Assembly (NCBI RefSeq): GCF_023159225.1
Contig: NC_063162.1
Span: forward strand, 99,867,594-99,931,593
Origin: Perognathus longimembris pacificus
Taxonomy: Eukaryota; Chordata; Mammalia; Rodentia; Heteromyidae
Reading direction: 5' to 3'
DNA: 64,000 nt
The translations under genes and the position numbers were made by a program. The notes below the pieces were generated by a model. It ran no database searches. It was not told the origin of the DNA and saw nothing but the letters and a program-made list of their open reading frames with translations. This document shows positions 22,461 through 34,678 of this stretch, piece after piece. Every line of letters begins with the position of its first letter. Position 1 is the stretch's first letter.

Positions 22461-25230
22461 GGATGTGAGCTCACAAGCACTATTCAACACTGTTTTACAC
22501 AGTTTTGTTATCAGTGAAATGATACAGAGGTCTGAATATACATGTCATCAAAGAAAACCAGATGTTTTTATCTAATGTTCTAAAAATGTAAGTTTATTGA
22601 AGTTACATAATACCATTTGTAGAAAAGAATAAGTTTACTGAAAGACTTTGAGAAGAAATAAATGAATTTTAAGACTGAAGCTTTTCAGAAATGTGATAGG
22701 GAGCCTTTATGATGACCATCAATGAATGGTCCCTCTGCCCAGTTGCTCATGTTTCTGTGTACTCTTTTGAGATGGCTAGACTTAGTGAATCATTTCTCAA
22801 CTTCTACTAGCAACAGTAATACTTACTCAAAGGTACCCAATACCAATAGAGATCACAAAAATGGAATAGTCCAACTCATTAGCATGATTTTCTTTGTTGT
22901 CTTCAGAAACCTCTAGTCTCTGTCAGCCAGTCTTATTAGCTGGTCCCTCCTAAGTTGACAGCACTTTGTTCCTCAATGTCTAACAGTTCTCATCTACTCA
23001 GGTGGAATTCTATTTTCTCCTTCATTCATTTGCTCACATGGCTTATATTTATTTCTAAAATTGACAGTTTGTAAGATGCTGGGGATGGGGGCGGGGCAGG
23101 AAGGGAAGCTGTGATTTAAGTTCCTTCCTTGTTGTGATGCTTAGGAAAATAAAAATCATGGCTTTTGTTTTCATTTTGATAATGGTATACTGGTGTGTTT
23201 AGAAAGATTTTAATGTCAAACAGATTACGAAATAAGTATTATATTTTTTAAAGTACATATACACTATCCAAGAAGTTCAATTATATTCTTCTGCTAAAAT
23301 ACTTACTTTACCAAGTTAGAAAATCAAAGCAGAAGTGAGGTGCTCATTCAGGCCTAGAGTGGATGTAAGTGAATGGCTTTGATGTCTGATTAATTTCTTT
23401 CTCTCACCACTGAAGTCCTTCATGTAGATGGGTCATTATCGCTGGGCACATAAAATTCTTGTCAAGTTACTTTGAGACACATGTTAAAATTGTCCTTCTA
23501 GGAGAAATTATTGTGTGTGATTTACTTTGCCTACATCCCCTTCCAATGATAAGAATGCCTCTGTCAACCTAAGCCACCAGGTAAATATGAGCATAGCAGA
23601 GACTGCAGCCAGTGCACAAGGAACACAGAACATATCAGCCACAATGAATCTTTGTTCTTTCATGTCAGTGAAATCTTGAGATTATTGGTTATTGCAACAT
23701 AATATGGATTAGCCTGACTCATAAATGTCAGGAAGCTATTGGTACACTTAAGATTTTGAAAGAAACACAAAGATTGATGTTATTCTGATACTTTAAAAGG
23801 AGGTAACATCATTACTAACAAATGCATTATCCTCCCAGAAGAAATAGAAAGTCATCAGTTCGATGATCCTGAACAATTTCTGTGCCACAAACTTACCAGA
23901 ATCTTATAGAGCTCATTTCTATGCAGAAGCTTAATCTGGACTGTTCTGGCCAAGGACACAGGAAATTATGAAGGCTCCTTCAGAAAAACAAAGGGAACAT
24001 AATTTTAATATATGAAGGAAACATACCTATTGCACCTCAAAAATAACAACTTTTCAACTTTATTATATAATCTGTGATTTTTACCAAGTTCACTTATAGA
24101 AAATAATAATTAAAGGTGCAGCATAAGTACCTATTAAGAAGTGCATAACAGTTTTTTTAAAAGAGTTAAAAATTGCAAGTGAAGTAATAGTAGATGGTGG
24201 TCAATGGACTTAAGTAATTAACCACATCAATAATTAGATGTCCCTAGTGAGGTGAAACTAATGACTACATTTCAAGATCTAATATATCACAATGAAGTAT
24301 AATCCTTGCTTATGTGGGGCTGGCCTAGTACCTGTGACATAATTTAACTTTCTAACGACCTTTTCATTCAGATCTGATTAATTCCATATCATGGCATTAG
24401 CTCATGCAGTGAGCCTTAATGCTGTGGTAGATATTATAATTACCTAGCAAAATCAAGGCCTATGAAGACTCAGAATTACAATGGAAAATGTCATCATCTA
24501 GAAGTGCTTTGCCATTGGAAGACAGATATAGGGCAAAATTATCTATTAGCCATGCAGTAATATAATACCTATGTATCAGAGGGTAAGAAAATGTGCTTTT
24601 GTTCTCTAACAACTTCAAATTACCCCCAGGTTATTAGTAGGATATTCTGATGCAAATTTGATTGCTTTTCATAAAACAAATTTGTTTCTTTTCTTTTCAT
24701 TTATGCATTGTTTGCTAGCTACAGGCTGCTTCCCCAGTATGCACTGGTCTGCTACTTCCAGAGATGCTTTAACAGGCTGATAACAATTTGGGCATTTAAA
24801 GTGTCCAGTCACTTCCTGATGCCATCCATCTATTATTGGGAAAATTAACAGTGCTATGCAAAAAAAAAGTGTTGTATGTTTGGGGAGAAAAAGGCAGAAA
24901 TAGCTAGGAATTTAGAAAGTCTTTCAAAGGGCAAACAAAACATAGGCAGTAGACAGTGAAACTTATTTTCAAGGAAGCTAAGCAAGAATCAGAACTGTAA
25001 AGCTCTTCAAGCAAAATGGAATCTCAAATATCAATCTCATTCGTATACACTTACATGTATTTTAGTAACTTGGAACTTTTAAATCACTCTCACAATTGAG
25101 AGAGGGCATTTCACACTGTAAAGAGCATCATTCCTCTTCTCAGAGAAAGATACAAAGGATGGAATGTGGCACAAATGACTTACTGAGGCCACTGACTAGT
25201 AAATATCAGTGGACCCAATATGGTGTCAAT
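22461..25230. other. Unassigned sequence
   Basis: No gene or repeat recognised. It holds a G-quadruplex-type motif at 23081-23105 and a compositionally ordinary, repeat-free part at about 24640-24860. Frames stay at or below about 64 codons. Confidence 0.45.
23081..23105 (+). other. G-quadruplex-type motif
   Basis: Four G runs (4, 5, 4 and 3 bases) with loops of 2, 1 and 6 bases meet the usual sequence rule for an intramolecular G-quadruplex. It stands in AT-rich DNA and no promoter-like element is recognised nearby. Confidence 0.7.
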
Positions 25231-25232
25231 CA

Positions 25233-25353
25233 GAAATCCCACAGTGGCATATGTTTGTAATCCCAGTTCTTTGAAAGTGAAAGGAGAATCACAAGTTCCA
25301 GGCCAGCTTGGGCTACATAAGTTTCAAGCCAGGCTATACTATATGAGAGATTT

Positions 25354-25358
<5 letters not shown>
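25233..25358 (+). mobile_element. B1 SINE
   Basis: CATATGTTTGTAATCCCAG, GGCCAGCTTGGGCTACATAA and a degraded 3' end match B1. In place of an A-tail the element runs into GA repeats. Confidence 0.8.

Positions 25359-25412
<54 letters not shown>
25359..25412. repeat. (GA)n microsatellite at a B1 tail
   Basis: A pure GA dinucleotide run of 27 units directly follows the B1 3' end, consistent with expansion of a mutated SINE tail. Confidence 0.97.
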
Positions 25413-25415
<3 letters not shown>

Positions 25416-26460
25416 TTGAGACCAAATCCCAATTAAATTCTAAAAATGTGGTTATCTCATTGGTAATATTACCAAATTCTTCTGTGCCTCATTTTACACA
25501 TCTCCTTTAAGGAATGGTTATAGGATTAAATAAAATAATAAAGTGAGAAAATTTCATCTCTTGCTGGTACTCTGACAACTTGAAAGATTTTGTTCTCAAA
25601 ATAATATAAATATATAACACTACATTTATTAATTTTATTTATATAAAATAGTTGTTGCAAAATATTAACAAATAGCAATAAACTATATTCATCTTTATGA
25701 ATCCTATAGTAAATTGATTTTAATAGAATATTTACATCAATTTTTGCCCAACTTTTATGTCAGCAGATCAAATTATGGTCACAACTGAGCCAGTATTTGA
25801 TAAACAGAAATGATACAGATTCCCTCTCTCCTAGTAAGTGTGTCATCAGTACATGATATATGAAGATTGCTGATTAATATTTATATTTATTTTAATAGGA
25901 AATAATGGCACTCAAAAGTGTGCCCCAGCTTTCCTTTTTTTTTTAATAAGGTGAGTAATGTCTTTGTTGTGTGAGTTAAGAGTTTTCAACCAGGAATACA
26001 TATTTACTCAGTTTTATACTTTCCTCTATGTAACTGCATGACTGAGTTTCAACTTTCATTGGTATTCTGGACTTCCCTCATCCTCACACATGATTGTGTA
26101 AAACAACACACTGAGACTTGCTTTGTAACATTTGTAACCCTGGCTGGTTTCAAGGTACAATACAGTAGGATGTCACTGAACCTGGAGTAGAGATTTTTAA
26201 TCACACGCACACTGGACTTCCACTATGCAGATTCAGGAGATACAAATCAAATGTTTATGAACACAGAAAATTACAAGATAGAAAAATAGCTCAAAACTTG
26301 TGATTTTTGAACATTTATCTGTGTTTGCATATAATAGGGGGAGGATAGATTGCCAAAATGGGATGCTGCACATAGGCGTGTATATTTCATCTGAAGAAAT
26401 TCAGCAGTGTTTTCTGGGAATGAGGAAGCATTCAACCAATGGAGAACAATTACTAGCTTA
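25413..26460. other. Unassigned AT-rich sequence
   Basis: Nothing recognised; very AT-rich at 25600-25760. Frames are 65 codons or fewer and without motifs. Confidence 0.45.
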
Positions 26461-26473
26461 AAAGACATAGCCT

Positions 26474-26674
26474 AGCTGGGAATGTGGCCTAGTGGTAGAC
26501 TGCTTGCCTAGCACGCATGAAGCCCTGGGTTCAATTCCTCATCACCACATATACAGAAAAAGCCGGAAGTGGCACTGTAACTCACATGGTAGAGTGCTAG
26601 CCTTGAGCAAAAAGAAGCCAGGGACAGTGCTCAGGTCCTGAGTTCAAGCCCCACAACTGGCAAAAAAAAAAAAA
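26474..26674 (+). mobile_element. IDL-Geo SINE
   Basis: Complete dimer (GCTGGGAATGTGGCCTAGTG to CCCCACAACTGGC, then an A-tail). Flanking repeats AAAGACATAGCCT (26461-26473) and AAAGACAAAGCCT (26675-26687) differ by one base. The left monomer has the more ID-like GCACGCATGAAGCCCTGG. Confidence 0.95.
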
Positions 26675-26683
26675 AAAGACAAA

Positions 26684-26867
26684 GCCTTGCACTGGTGGCT
26701 CACACCAGTAATCCCAGCCACTCAAGGATCACAATTCAAACCAGCCCAGGCAGGAAAGCCTGTGAAGCACTTATCTCCAATTAACCAGCAGAAAACTGAA
26801 GTGGAGCTGTGGCAAACACCACTATGGCCCTGAGTTCAAGACCTCCAACTGAGAAAAAAAAAAAAAG
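26684..26867 (+). mobile_element. B1-dID-like dimeric SINE
   Basis: B1-like left half (GGCTCACACCAGTAATCCCA), linker TTATCTCCAATTAACCAGC, a shortened ID-like right half, and an A-tail. It abuts the preceding IDL-Geo, so two SINEs sit head to tail. Confidence 0.8.
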
Positions 26868-27580
26868 GACTGTGCTCTGAGCTGTTGATTCCTCTTTGTG
26901 GTGGTAGATAATATTCGAATGTTCAGTTTACTTAGGCAGATATTCAATTCTTGGTTTCAAACAACCTATGCAATAAAACTGAACCCTTGAGGCAAAACTA
27001 GTTGTCAAAACCTTAACAATTAAATTTTCCCTAAGACTGAGAAAAAGTTATTCTCAAAATGTGGAAAGTTGAGCACAAGACAGAGGGTTAGGAAAAATGA
27101 AAGTCTCTGGACTTCATAATCACCCATGATATCAATCTTAACCACTAGATAAAATTCTCTGAACTCTCTTCAGAAGCAAGGCCTAATCTGGAAACTTCAC
27201 ATTCCACTTTTTATATTTGACAATGCAAGCTCTGGGCTATTGAGGGCAGGAGAAAGATAAAAAAAAAAAGTTTTAAAAAAAAATCAAACGATTAAGTGCC
27301 GGTACATGAGAAAGAAATCTCTGGGGATGGCTGTCCCTGCAGGCGGAACAAGCAGTTCAGCTCCCTGCAAGCTAAGAAGTGAGGCATTCCTTTCCTCACT
27401 GCCTTAGACCCTTCAGAAAGCGATTTTCTGCCAGTACTACAGGACTTCTGTGTGAATTTCAGCAGTAGTCCAGTACCTGGGAATAAATGGCAGAACACTA
27501 TTTCATTCCTCTGAATAAAGCCTGGCAATTTAAACAGCAGGAAATCAAGTGTTTTTATCAACAGCGTGCTGCCATATATG

Positions 27581-27617
<37 letters not shown>

Positions 27618-27853
27618 AAGAAAAGAAGCAAACTCTGAGAAACAAAACTTCTTAAGGAATGCAGGATGAAGGCTTAGTAGACCACATAATTAGAATAGGA
27701 AATGTGTCACAGCACACAATAAGATGGCAGTCATCAGGAATGGTAGTGAACTTGTCATTTCTTTTCTGAGCTGCCAAATAGGCCCTGTACTCTATCGTTC
27801 CACTTCTGTAGAGCTACCAGGATACACTTCAGAAAGCAACTGTATCACTTGGG
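26868..27853. other. Unassigned sequence ending in a long A-run
   Basis: No known repeat recognised. The part at about 27285-27582 is richer in GC and CpG than its surroundings and precedes a 33-base A-run. Confidence 0.4.
27583..27615 (+). repeat. Poly-A tract (33 A)
   Basis: An uninterrupted run of 33 A. The sequence before it is not a recognised SINE or L1 end. AATAAA hexamers lie about 70 and 100 bases upstream, farther than a normal cleavage site. Confidence 0.95.
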
Positions 27854-27864
27854 TTGCCTAGTTT

Positions 27865-28082
27865 TTGTTTTGTTTGGTTTTGGTTTTGGTTTTGGCCAGT
27901 CCTAGGGCTTAAACTCACAGCTTGAACACTGTCCCTGGCTTCTTTTTGCTCAAGGCTAGCATTCTACCACTTGAGCCACAGTACCATTTCTGGCTTTTTT
28001 CTATGTGTGGTGTGGAGAAATCAAACCCAGGGCTTCATGTACAAGCAGCAAGCACTACCACTAGGCCATATTCCCAGCCCAA
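27865..28082 (-). mobile_element. IDL-Geo SINE
   Basis: Minus-strand dimer with a tail of TTTTGG-type repeats (27865-27895). It is flanked by TTGCCTAGTTT at 27854-27864 and 28083-28093. Several substitutions mark it as middle-aged. Confidence 0.94.
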
Positions 28083-28093
28083 TTGCCTAGTTT

Positions 28094-28753
28094 AAACTTT
28101 GTAATTTCATCATAAGACATCATCCAGGAGACTGATAATACCTCATTTCACAATGTTCCAAAGACATGAATTGTCATAAAATGACCAAGGTTGATTCTTT
28201 GCTCAGAGACAGCCCCACTGTCTGTTAAATCACATAAGGTTCTCATCAAAAGGTCTGAATTCTCGACAAACATTAGAGTTGTTAAAGCCATCCTAAACTT
28301 ACAAAATGATAGAACACAGTAATGCAATGTTTACAAGTCTAAGTTTAGTGCTTGACATAACACTTAATGTTATTAATTTATATCCTACCATGGTCTAAAG
28401 TGATTTAGGGTACTGAAAAATGTAGTTAAGTAAGAAAAATAACCTAATGCATTTTCCAAGGGAAATAATAATTCAAAACAGAAAAATACTTAAAATACTT
28501 AGGATAAGCCTAAGAAAGCAAGTAATATGTAATGGTGATGTTCTACTATATTATTCATTTGTTAAAAGTAATGAGCAAAATTTAGTTTAAAGATGTATAG
28601 CTCCATACACAAAAAGGGAAACTAACCAGATTAGCAAGTATTACTATATGGCACAAACTTTAAGAAAAGAAGAAACTCAGGAAAATCACTGATGATGCTA
28701 AGACCAGAGACTTCAAAAAGGAGCTAATTAACATAATCATAAACAATAGCCTT
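28094..28753. other. Unassigned AT-rich sequence
   Basis: No repeat, exon or RNA gene recognised. Confidence 0.45.
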
Positions 28754-28937
28754 AAACTCGTGCTAGTGGCTCACCTGCAATCCTAGCTACTCACAAGGCT
28801 AAGATCTGAGGATCACAGTTCAAAGCCATCCTGGGCAGGAAAGGTCATAAGACTCCAATTAACCACCAGAAAACTGGACCTGTAGCTCAAAGTGGTAAAG
28901 AGCTAGCCTTGAGCAAAAGAGCTCAGGCAACTGGTAG
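28754..28937 (+). mobile_element. B1-dID-like dimeric SINE
   Basis: B1-like left half (CTGCAATCCTAGCTACTCA, GGATCACAGTTCAAAGCC), linker CTCCAATTAACCACCAGAAA, and right half GTAGCTCAAAGTGGTAAAG. The right half has lost its distal third. Confidence 0.8.
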
Positions 28938-29682
28938 AAAACTTTCTACAGAACTGATCTTCATAGAAAAAGAAACATAAAATTCTTGGAATGGCTTCAT
29001 TCTGTCAGCATGAGGATCATGCCTTTAAAAACTTCTCTTTTACTCTCAGCTCTATAAAAGCTAAAACATGTTCTCAGAACTACTGTTTTCATCCATGATT
29101 TGCCAACCAAATCTTGAAACAACGCGAATGTTAAGGTAAATATGGCTGCAGAACCTATCAATCAGAACTTAGAAAACTTTGCCCAGAAAGACAGGCACCT
29201 GGCTGTCAAGAGCTCTATTTGCTTCTATTTTTGGTACTGATATTTGCATTTATTTCCTTTCTCTTGCAAAATTGGAAGGACAGCACTGTGGGAGCAGAAG
29301 CCCTCTGTAGAAAAGGCCCTTGCAGTGGCAAGGGGGAAGTGGGCCTGGATTCATAATCTTGTTTGGCAGATGCTTCATGACACCTGCCAACACTATATAT
29401 ACATCCAGAGAGCTTTTCTCGGCCCTTTCTTTTCATGACAAGTAAATTAACTCAGATAGTGTACAAAAGGAGTGCTTCATAGTGTAATCATTTCCATCTT
29501 CTCACACCTGCTTTGTGCATATCATCAGCCTAAGATATGCCACTTGTCAGTTATAAGTGACATTAGGAAAATGCAAAGGGCTATAGCAGAAATCAATAGT
29601 CACAGGCAAGGAGCCTGACATTTACCCTAAAACAACTTGGATTTCTTACACAGATCTTGTTAGTCTTAAAATACAGAGGAAA
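28938..29682. other. Unassigned sequence
   Basis: No gene or repeat recognised. Overlapping opposite-strand frames at 29215-29438 have no motif. Confidence 0.4.
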
Positions 29683-29696
29683 TCAAATTTATTTTA

Positions 29697-29925
29697 TTTT
29701 ATTTTATTTTATTATTATTATTTTTTTGGGGGGGCCAGTCCTGGGACCTGGGCTCAGGGCCTGAGCACTGTCCCTGGCTTCTTTTTGCTCAAGGCTAACA
29801 CTCTGCCACTTGAGCCACAGCGCCCCTTCTGGTCATTTTCTGTATATGTGGTGCTGGGGAATTGAACCCAGGGCCTCATGTATAGGAGGCAAGCACTCTT
29901 GCCACTAGGCCATATCCCCAGCCCC
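29697..29925 (-). mobile_element. IDL-Geo SINE
   Basis: A TTTTA-repeat tail, then a complete dimer ending CATATCCCCAGCCCC. A perfect 14-bp repeat TCAAATTTATTTTA flanks it (29683-29696, 29926-29939). The TTTTA tail looks expanded from the target site. Confidence 0.96.
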
Positions 29926-30120
29926 TCAAATTTATTTTAATTTTGTTAATTTCACATGGCTATTGAATAGTAAGTATAAAACATTTTACAGTAATAATTT
30001 CTACCCTTTCTTTATATTACTTATCCGAGGTTTAAAGCTTTCATATTTGTGCCAACATTTATAAAGGCTGTAAAGTTTTTCAAAATAATCAACAATATTC
30101 CTTGATAAAGATTAAATGTG

Positions 30121-30324
30121 ACGGGGGCTGGGGATATGGCCTAGTGGCAAGAGTGCCTGCCTCATATACATGAGGCCCTGGGTTCGATTCCCCAGCACCA
30201 AATATACAGAAAATGGCCAGAAGTGGCGCTGTGGCTCAGGTGGCAGAGTGCTAGCCTTGAGCAAAAAAGAAGCCAGGGACAGTGCTCAGGCCCTGAGTCC
30301 AAACCCCAGGACTGGCCAAAAAAA
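30121..30324 (+). mobile_element. IDL-Geo SINE
   Basis: Complete dimer with an A-tail. Flanking AAAGATTAAATGTG (30107-30120) and AAAGACTAAATGTG (30325-30338) differ by one base. The bases at the diagnostic sites are the standard type. Confidence 0.96.
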
Positions 30325-30338
30325 AAAGACTAAATGTG

Positions 30339-31241
30339 GATACCTTTGTGAAAAATCATAGAAAAGTAACATAAAATGATCTAGTAAAATAAACAATTCT
30401 TTTGAAAAAATGTAAGCTATAATATTTTGGGTTAAATTTTGTAAGTTCCAAAAGTAAAATAGAGTACTACAATGGCAATATTTTAATTATTTAATAACAT
30501 AGAAATATCTTTGTTAAGTTTAAATATTGCTATAATAGACTCTCTAAAAACAATCACACAAAATGATTATGAAATATTATAAGTAGGTTAATTACAGAAT
30601 ATGTTAAATTATTAGATTGTTTACTTGGTGTAATATTCTTAGATGGAATAGCATTAGTTTTTTTTACCCTTTGTATGTACTTTTGTGATTCTGATAACTA
30701 TGTATAGAAACCATATACAGAAACATACTAGACTCAGAAATCCTTTCACTATTTTTTAACATAAAGTTACAATGTTCCCCATTATTCTCATGCCTACTAA
30801 AGTGATCTTGTGTGTTTGTGTGTGTGTGTTGATGTAGAATTCAGGTTGTGATGTGACAAGTAGCTGATTTTTCAAGTGAGCAAAAATTAAATATACTTTT
30901 CTTAGTAGCATTATAAAAAACATAAAATGCTTACCCAGCATTAATCTACTACTTCCTAAATATTTGGAAAACAAGACATAGAAAGAAATGAAATCAAATT
31001 CTAGACTAATTAGAAGAAATTTCCATAGGAAACAAGAAAGGAAATGTTCATGGTAAGTACTGGTACCCAAGAAAAAAAAGATTGACAGATCTCTTGCATT
31101 CGTGTTACAGTCTGTATCTGTTCATTGTTAACAACTATACATATATACTTTTATGTAAGAAATACTCTGAGGAATTAGAGAAAATATGTAGAAATGTGAA
31201 TTTATGAAAAGTTCAATGTAGCTCCACACACAGGAAGACTC
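30339..31241. other. Unassigned AT-rich sequence
   Basis: Nothing recognised apart from a short TG run near 30810-30830. A 104-codon minus frame (30756-31070) crosses it and has no family motif; I regard it as chance. Confidence 0.45.
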
Positions 31242-31257
31242 TCTACTATTAAATTTC

Positions 31258-33748
31258 GGGGTTTTTTTCAAATTTTTATTATCAAACTGATGTACAGAGA
31301 GGTTACAGTTTCATACGTTAGGCATTAGATACATTTCTTGTACTGTTTATTACCTTGTCCCTCATACCCCCTTCCCTCCTCCCCCTTTCCTTTCCCCCCA
31401 TGAGGTGCTAAGTTCACTTACACCAAACAGTTATGCAAGTATTGCTTTTGTAGTTGTTTGTCTTTTTTTACCCTGTGTCTCTCAATTTTGGTATTCCCTT
31501 TCAATTTCCTAGTTCTAATACCAGTATACACGGTTTCCAATATAGTCAGATAAGATTACAGAGATAGTGTAGGTACAACCACAGGAAGGTGACACAAGAA
31601 CATCATCAATAATGGAAGCTACAGATACATATGGGACGTTGAAAGTAGTTACAACTGTGATATAACAATTGTTTCCATAACATGGAGTTCATTTCACTTA
31701 GCATCATCTTATGTGTTCATAAGGGTATAGCTATTGCACTCTTGTGAACCTCTGCTATGACTTGCCTAAACCTGTACTAATTATTCCCAATAAGGGAGAC
31801 CATAGAGTCCATGTTTCTTTAGGTCTGGCTCACTTCACTTAGTATAATTTTTTCCAAGTCCTTCCATTTCCTTACAAATGGGGCAATGTCATTCTTTCTG
31901 ATAGAGGCATAAAATTCCATTGTGTATATGTACCACATTTTCCTGATCCATTCGTCTATGGAGGGGCATCTGGGTTGGTTCCAGATTCTAGCTATGACAA
32001 ATTGTGCTGCGATGAACATTGTTGTGGTGGTGGCCTTACTGTGATTTTGTTTGTGGTCTTTTGGATAGATACCCAAAAGTGGGGCTGCTGGGTCATAGGG
32101 GAGTTCTATATTTAGCCTTCTGAGGAAACTCCATACTGCTTTCCAGAGTGGCTGAACCAGTTTACATTCCCACCAACAATGAAGTAGGGTTCCCTTTTGG
32201 CCACATCCCCTCCAACAATTGTTACTGTTAGTTTTCTTGATATATGACATTATTACTGGGGTGAGATGGAATCTCAATGTTGTTTTGATTTGCATTTCTT
32301 TTATGGCCAGTGATGTAGAGCACTTTTTCATATGTCTCTTGGCCATTCTCATTTCCTCATCAGAGAAGTCTCTTTGTAAATCTTTAGCCCACTTGACGAG
32401 GGGGCTATTGGTTCTTTGCAGTTTTGTTTTGGAGGAAGGTAATTTTTTTAGTTCTGCATATATTTTAGATATGAGGCATTTGTCCATTGAATGGCCAGTA
32501 AAGATCTTCTCCCAGTCTGTGGGCTTTCTGTTTATCTTGCGAGCTATGTCCTTTTCCCTGCAGAAGCTCTGCAGTTTGATGCAGGCCCATTTGTCCATCC
32601 TTTCTTTGATTTGTCACGTTTCTGAGTCTTTGTTAAGGAAGTTCCGTCCTGTGCCAAGAAGCCCAAGTGTTTCTCCTACTCCTTCCTTTAGTGTTTTCAG
32701 GGTGTCTGATTTGATTTCGATGTCTTTAATCCATTTGGAATTGATTTTGGTGCAGGGTGATATATAAGGATCTAGTTTTAGTTTGTTGCATGTGTTGAGC
32801 CAGTTTTGCCAGCACCATTTGTTAAAGAGGCTGTCTTTCTTCCAAACTATTGTTGTAGCTCCTTTATCAAAGGTTAAGTAGGCATAGTTCTGTGGGTTCA
32901 TTTCTGGGTCTTCAATTCTGTTGCATTGGTCTTCAGGCCTGTTCCAGTGCCAATACCAAGCTGTTTTTATTACTATAGTTTGATAATACAGCTTGAAGTT
33001 GGGTATTGTAATTCCTCCAGCACTGTTCTTTCTGCTTAGGATTGTTTTTGCTATTCTAGGTCTTTTATTGTTCCATATGAATTTCTGGATTGCTTCCTCT
33101 AATTCAATAAAAAATGGTGTTGGGATATTAATGGGTATTGCATTGAATTTGTAGATAGCCTTTGGCAATATTGCCATTTTGATTATATTAATCCTCCCAA
33201 TCCAGGAGCATGGGAGGTTTTTCCATTTCCTTAGTTCTGACTTAATTTCATTTTTCAAGCTTTCAAAGTTCTCATCAAAAAGTTCTTTCACTTCTTTGGT
33301 TAAGGTTTTTCCTAGGTATTTTATGTTTTGGGGGGCTATTGCAAAAGGAGTTGCTTTCCTGATTTCCGCCTCAGTCTTCGGCTCGTTAGCATAGAGAAAG
33401 GCCATTGATTTTTGAAGGCTTATTTTATATCCTGCAGCTTTGCCAAAGCTTTGCATCAGCTCTAGTAGCTTGGGGGAAGAGTCTATGGGGTTCTTTAGGT
33501 ATAGGATCATGTCATCTGTGAAGAGAGAAAGTTTAACTTCATCTTTTCCTATTTGGATCCCCTTTATATTTTCTTCTTGCCTAATTGCTCTGGCTAGGAA
33601 TTCTAGTACTATATTGAAGAGCAGGGAGAGAGTGGACATCCCTGCCTTGTTCCTGATTTTAAAGGGAATGGCTGCTTTAGTTTTTCACCATTTAGAGTTA
33701 TGCTTGCTGTTGGTTTGTCATAAACTGCCTTGATTATATTCAGGAATG
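31258..33748 (-). mobile_element. L1 with target-site duplication, best preserved in window
   Basis: A roughly 2.5-kb minus-strand L1, 5'-truncated within the reverse-transcriptase domain. It has the ORF2 remainder, a 3' UTR with a purine tract (C-rich on plus at about 31365-31400) and a short A-tail. A perfect 16-bp repeat TCTACTATTAAATTTC flanks it (31242-31257 and 33749-33764). The 3' end is the young type A (CTGTACATCAGTTTGATAAT). Confidence 0.98.
31819..33748 (-). pseudogene. L1 ORF2 C-terminal two-fifths, lightly broken
   Basis: Encodes the later part of L1 reverse transcriptase and the C-terminal domain. The catalytic motif reads FTDDMILYL (FADD in many L1s). The C-terminal cysteine motif [18 protein letters not shown] keeps its C-X3-C-X7-H-X4-C spacing. 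Breaks: a likely one-base loss in a C-run near 33620 that shifts the frame, an in-frame TGA at 32614-32616, and a TAA at 31819-31821 replacing a glutamine codon shortly before the natural end. About 600 codons are otherwise open. Endonuclease and the RT N-terminus are absent, so it is non-autonomous. Confidence 0.95.
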
Positions 33749-33764
33749 TCTACTATTAAATTTC

Positions 33765-34678
33765 TATGATACAAAACTTGCTTATAATGCATTGCTAATT
33801 AAAAGAACATATAAATACAGTGCTGTTCCATTTTGCTTATGAATAGAATCACAAACATACCCTGAATTATAAACATAAAAGGAAAAATCTAAACAAATTA
33901 CAATTATCATGTGTGGGAAGCAACATGGAAATTGGTTTTTATTAAATTCATACCTTGCTATATTTTCCAAAATTCTTTCAATCAACATGTTTTATTAATG
34001 AACAAATTTAATGCAGATTGCTAATGCAAAACACAAAATCAAGAATTACTCTAAATAACTAATTCTTAGATGAAAGTTGTACTCATTCAACATTTGCATC
34101 CCTGTAGGTTGTAAACTTAAAGAAACCCATATTAGCCATTACACTAAAAATAACTGAACAAGACTTTTTATGTACAATGGCTAAGCACACATCACCCAGT
34201 TTTTTTTCCTAACAGTTGAACTGTTTAGAAAAGGACAGAAGAAACAGCTGTTTGAGAATACAAAGAATCAATACTAGCAGACAAATTAGGTAAACTAGTT
34301 TTAACTTATTTGGGATTTCCTTCCTGTGGCGCTGAGTGGCTCTTATTTTAGAAGTAGGTAGCAAAGCGAATTGATTAAAGACTTACCTTTCTGGCCACAG
34401 GCCTGGAAAAAGGGAGTTGCAAGAAACCTGAAAGAATCAGAGAAGTCAGAGATAGAGCAAAGGGAGGACTTTGGAAAAAGCTATAGAAATATTTATGAAG
34501 TCCCAGATTCATCAGCACAGTGTACATGTGTACAGCTGATCCTACCCAGCATAGCAAAGGTAGTAAGTACTGAACTGGCCTAAGCTACAGGCTGCTGCAG
34601 ATGTAAATAACACTACAAAACTCTGGGGAACTGAATTTGAGCCACAGCCCACAAACCTGCACGATGAAAACAATAAGA
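33765..34678. other. Unassigned sequence
   Basis: No repeat recognised. A GTAAGT donor-like site on the minus strand (34381-34386) and a 70-codon plus frame (34371-34583) occur here, without a convincing exon. Confidence 0.4.

Noticed and set aside
32219..32767. A 182-codon plus-strand open frame
   Set aside because: It is the antisense of the L1 ORF2 pseudogene at 31819-33748.
34381..34386. GTAAGT splice-donor-like site on the minus strand
   Set aside because: No convincing acceptor, branch region or recognisable protein lies upstream; such hexamers occur by chance.
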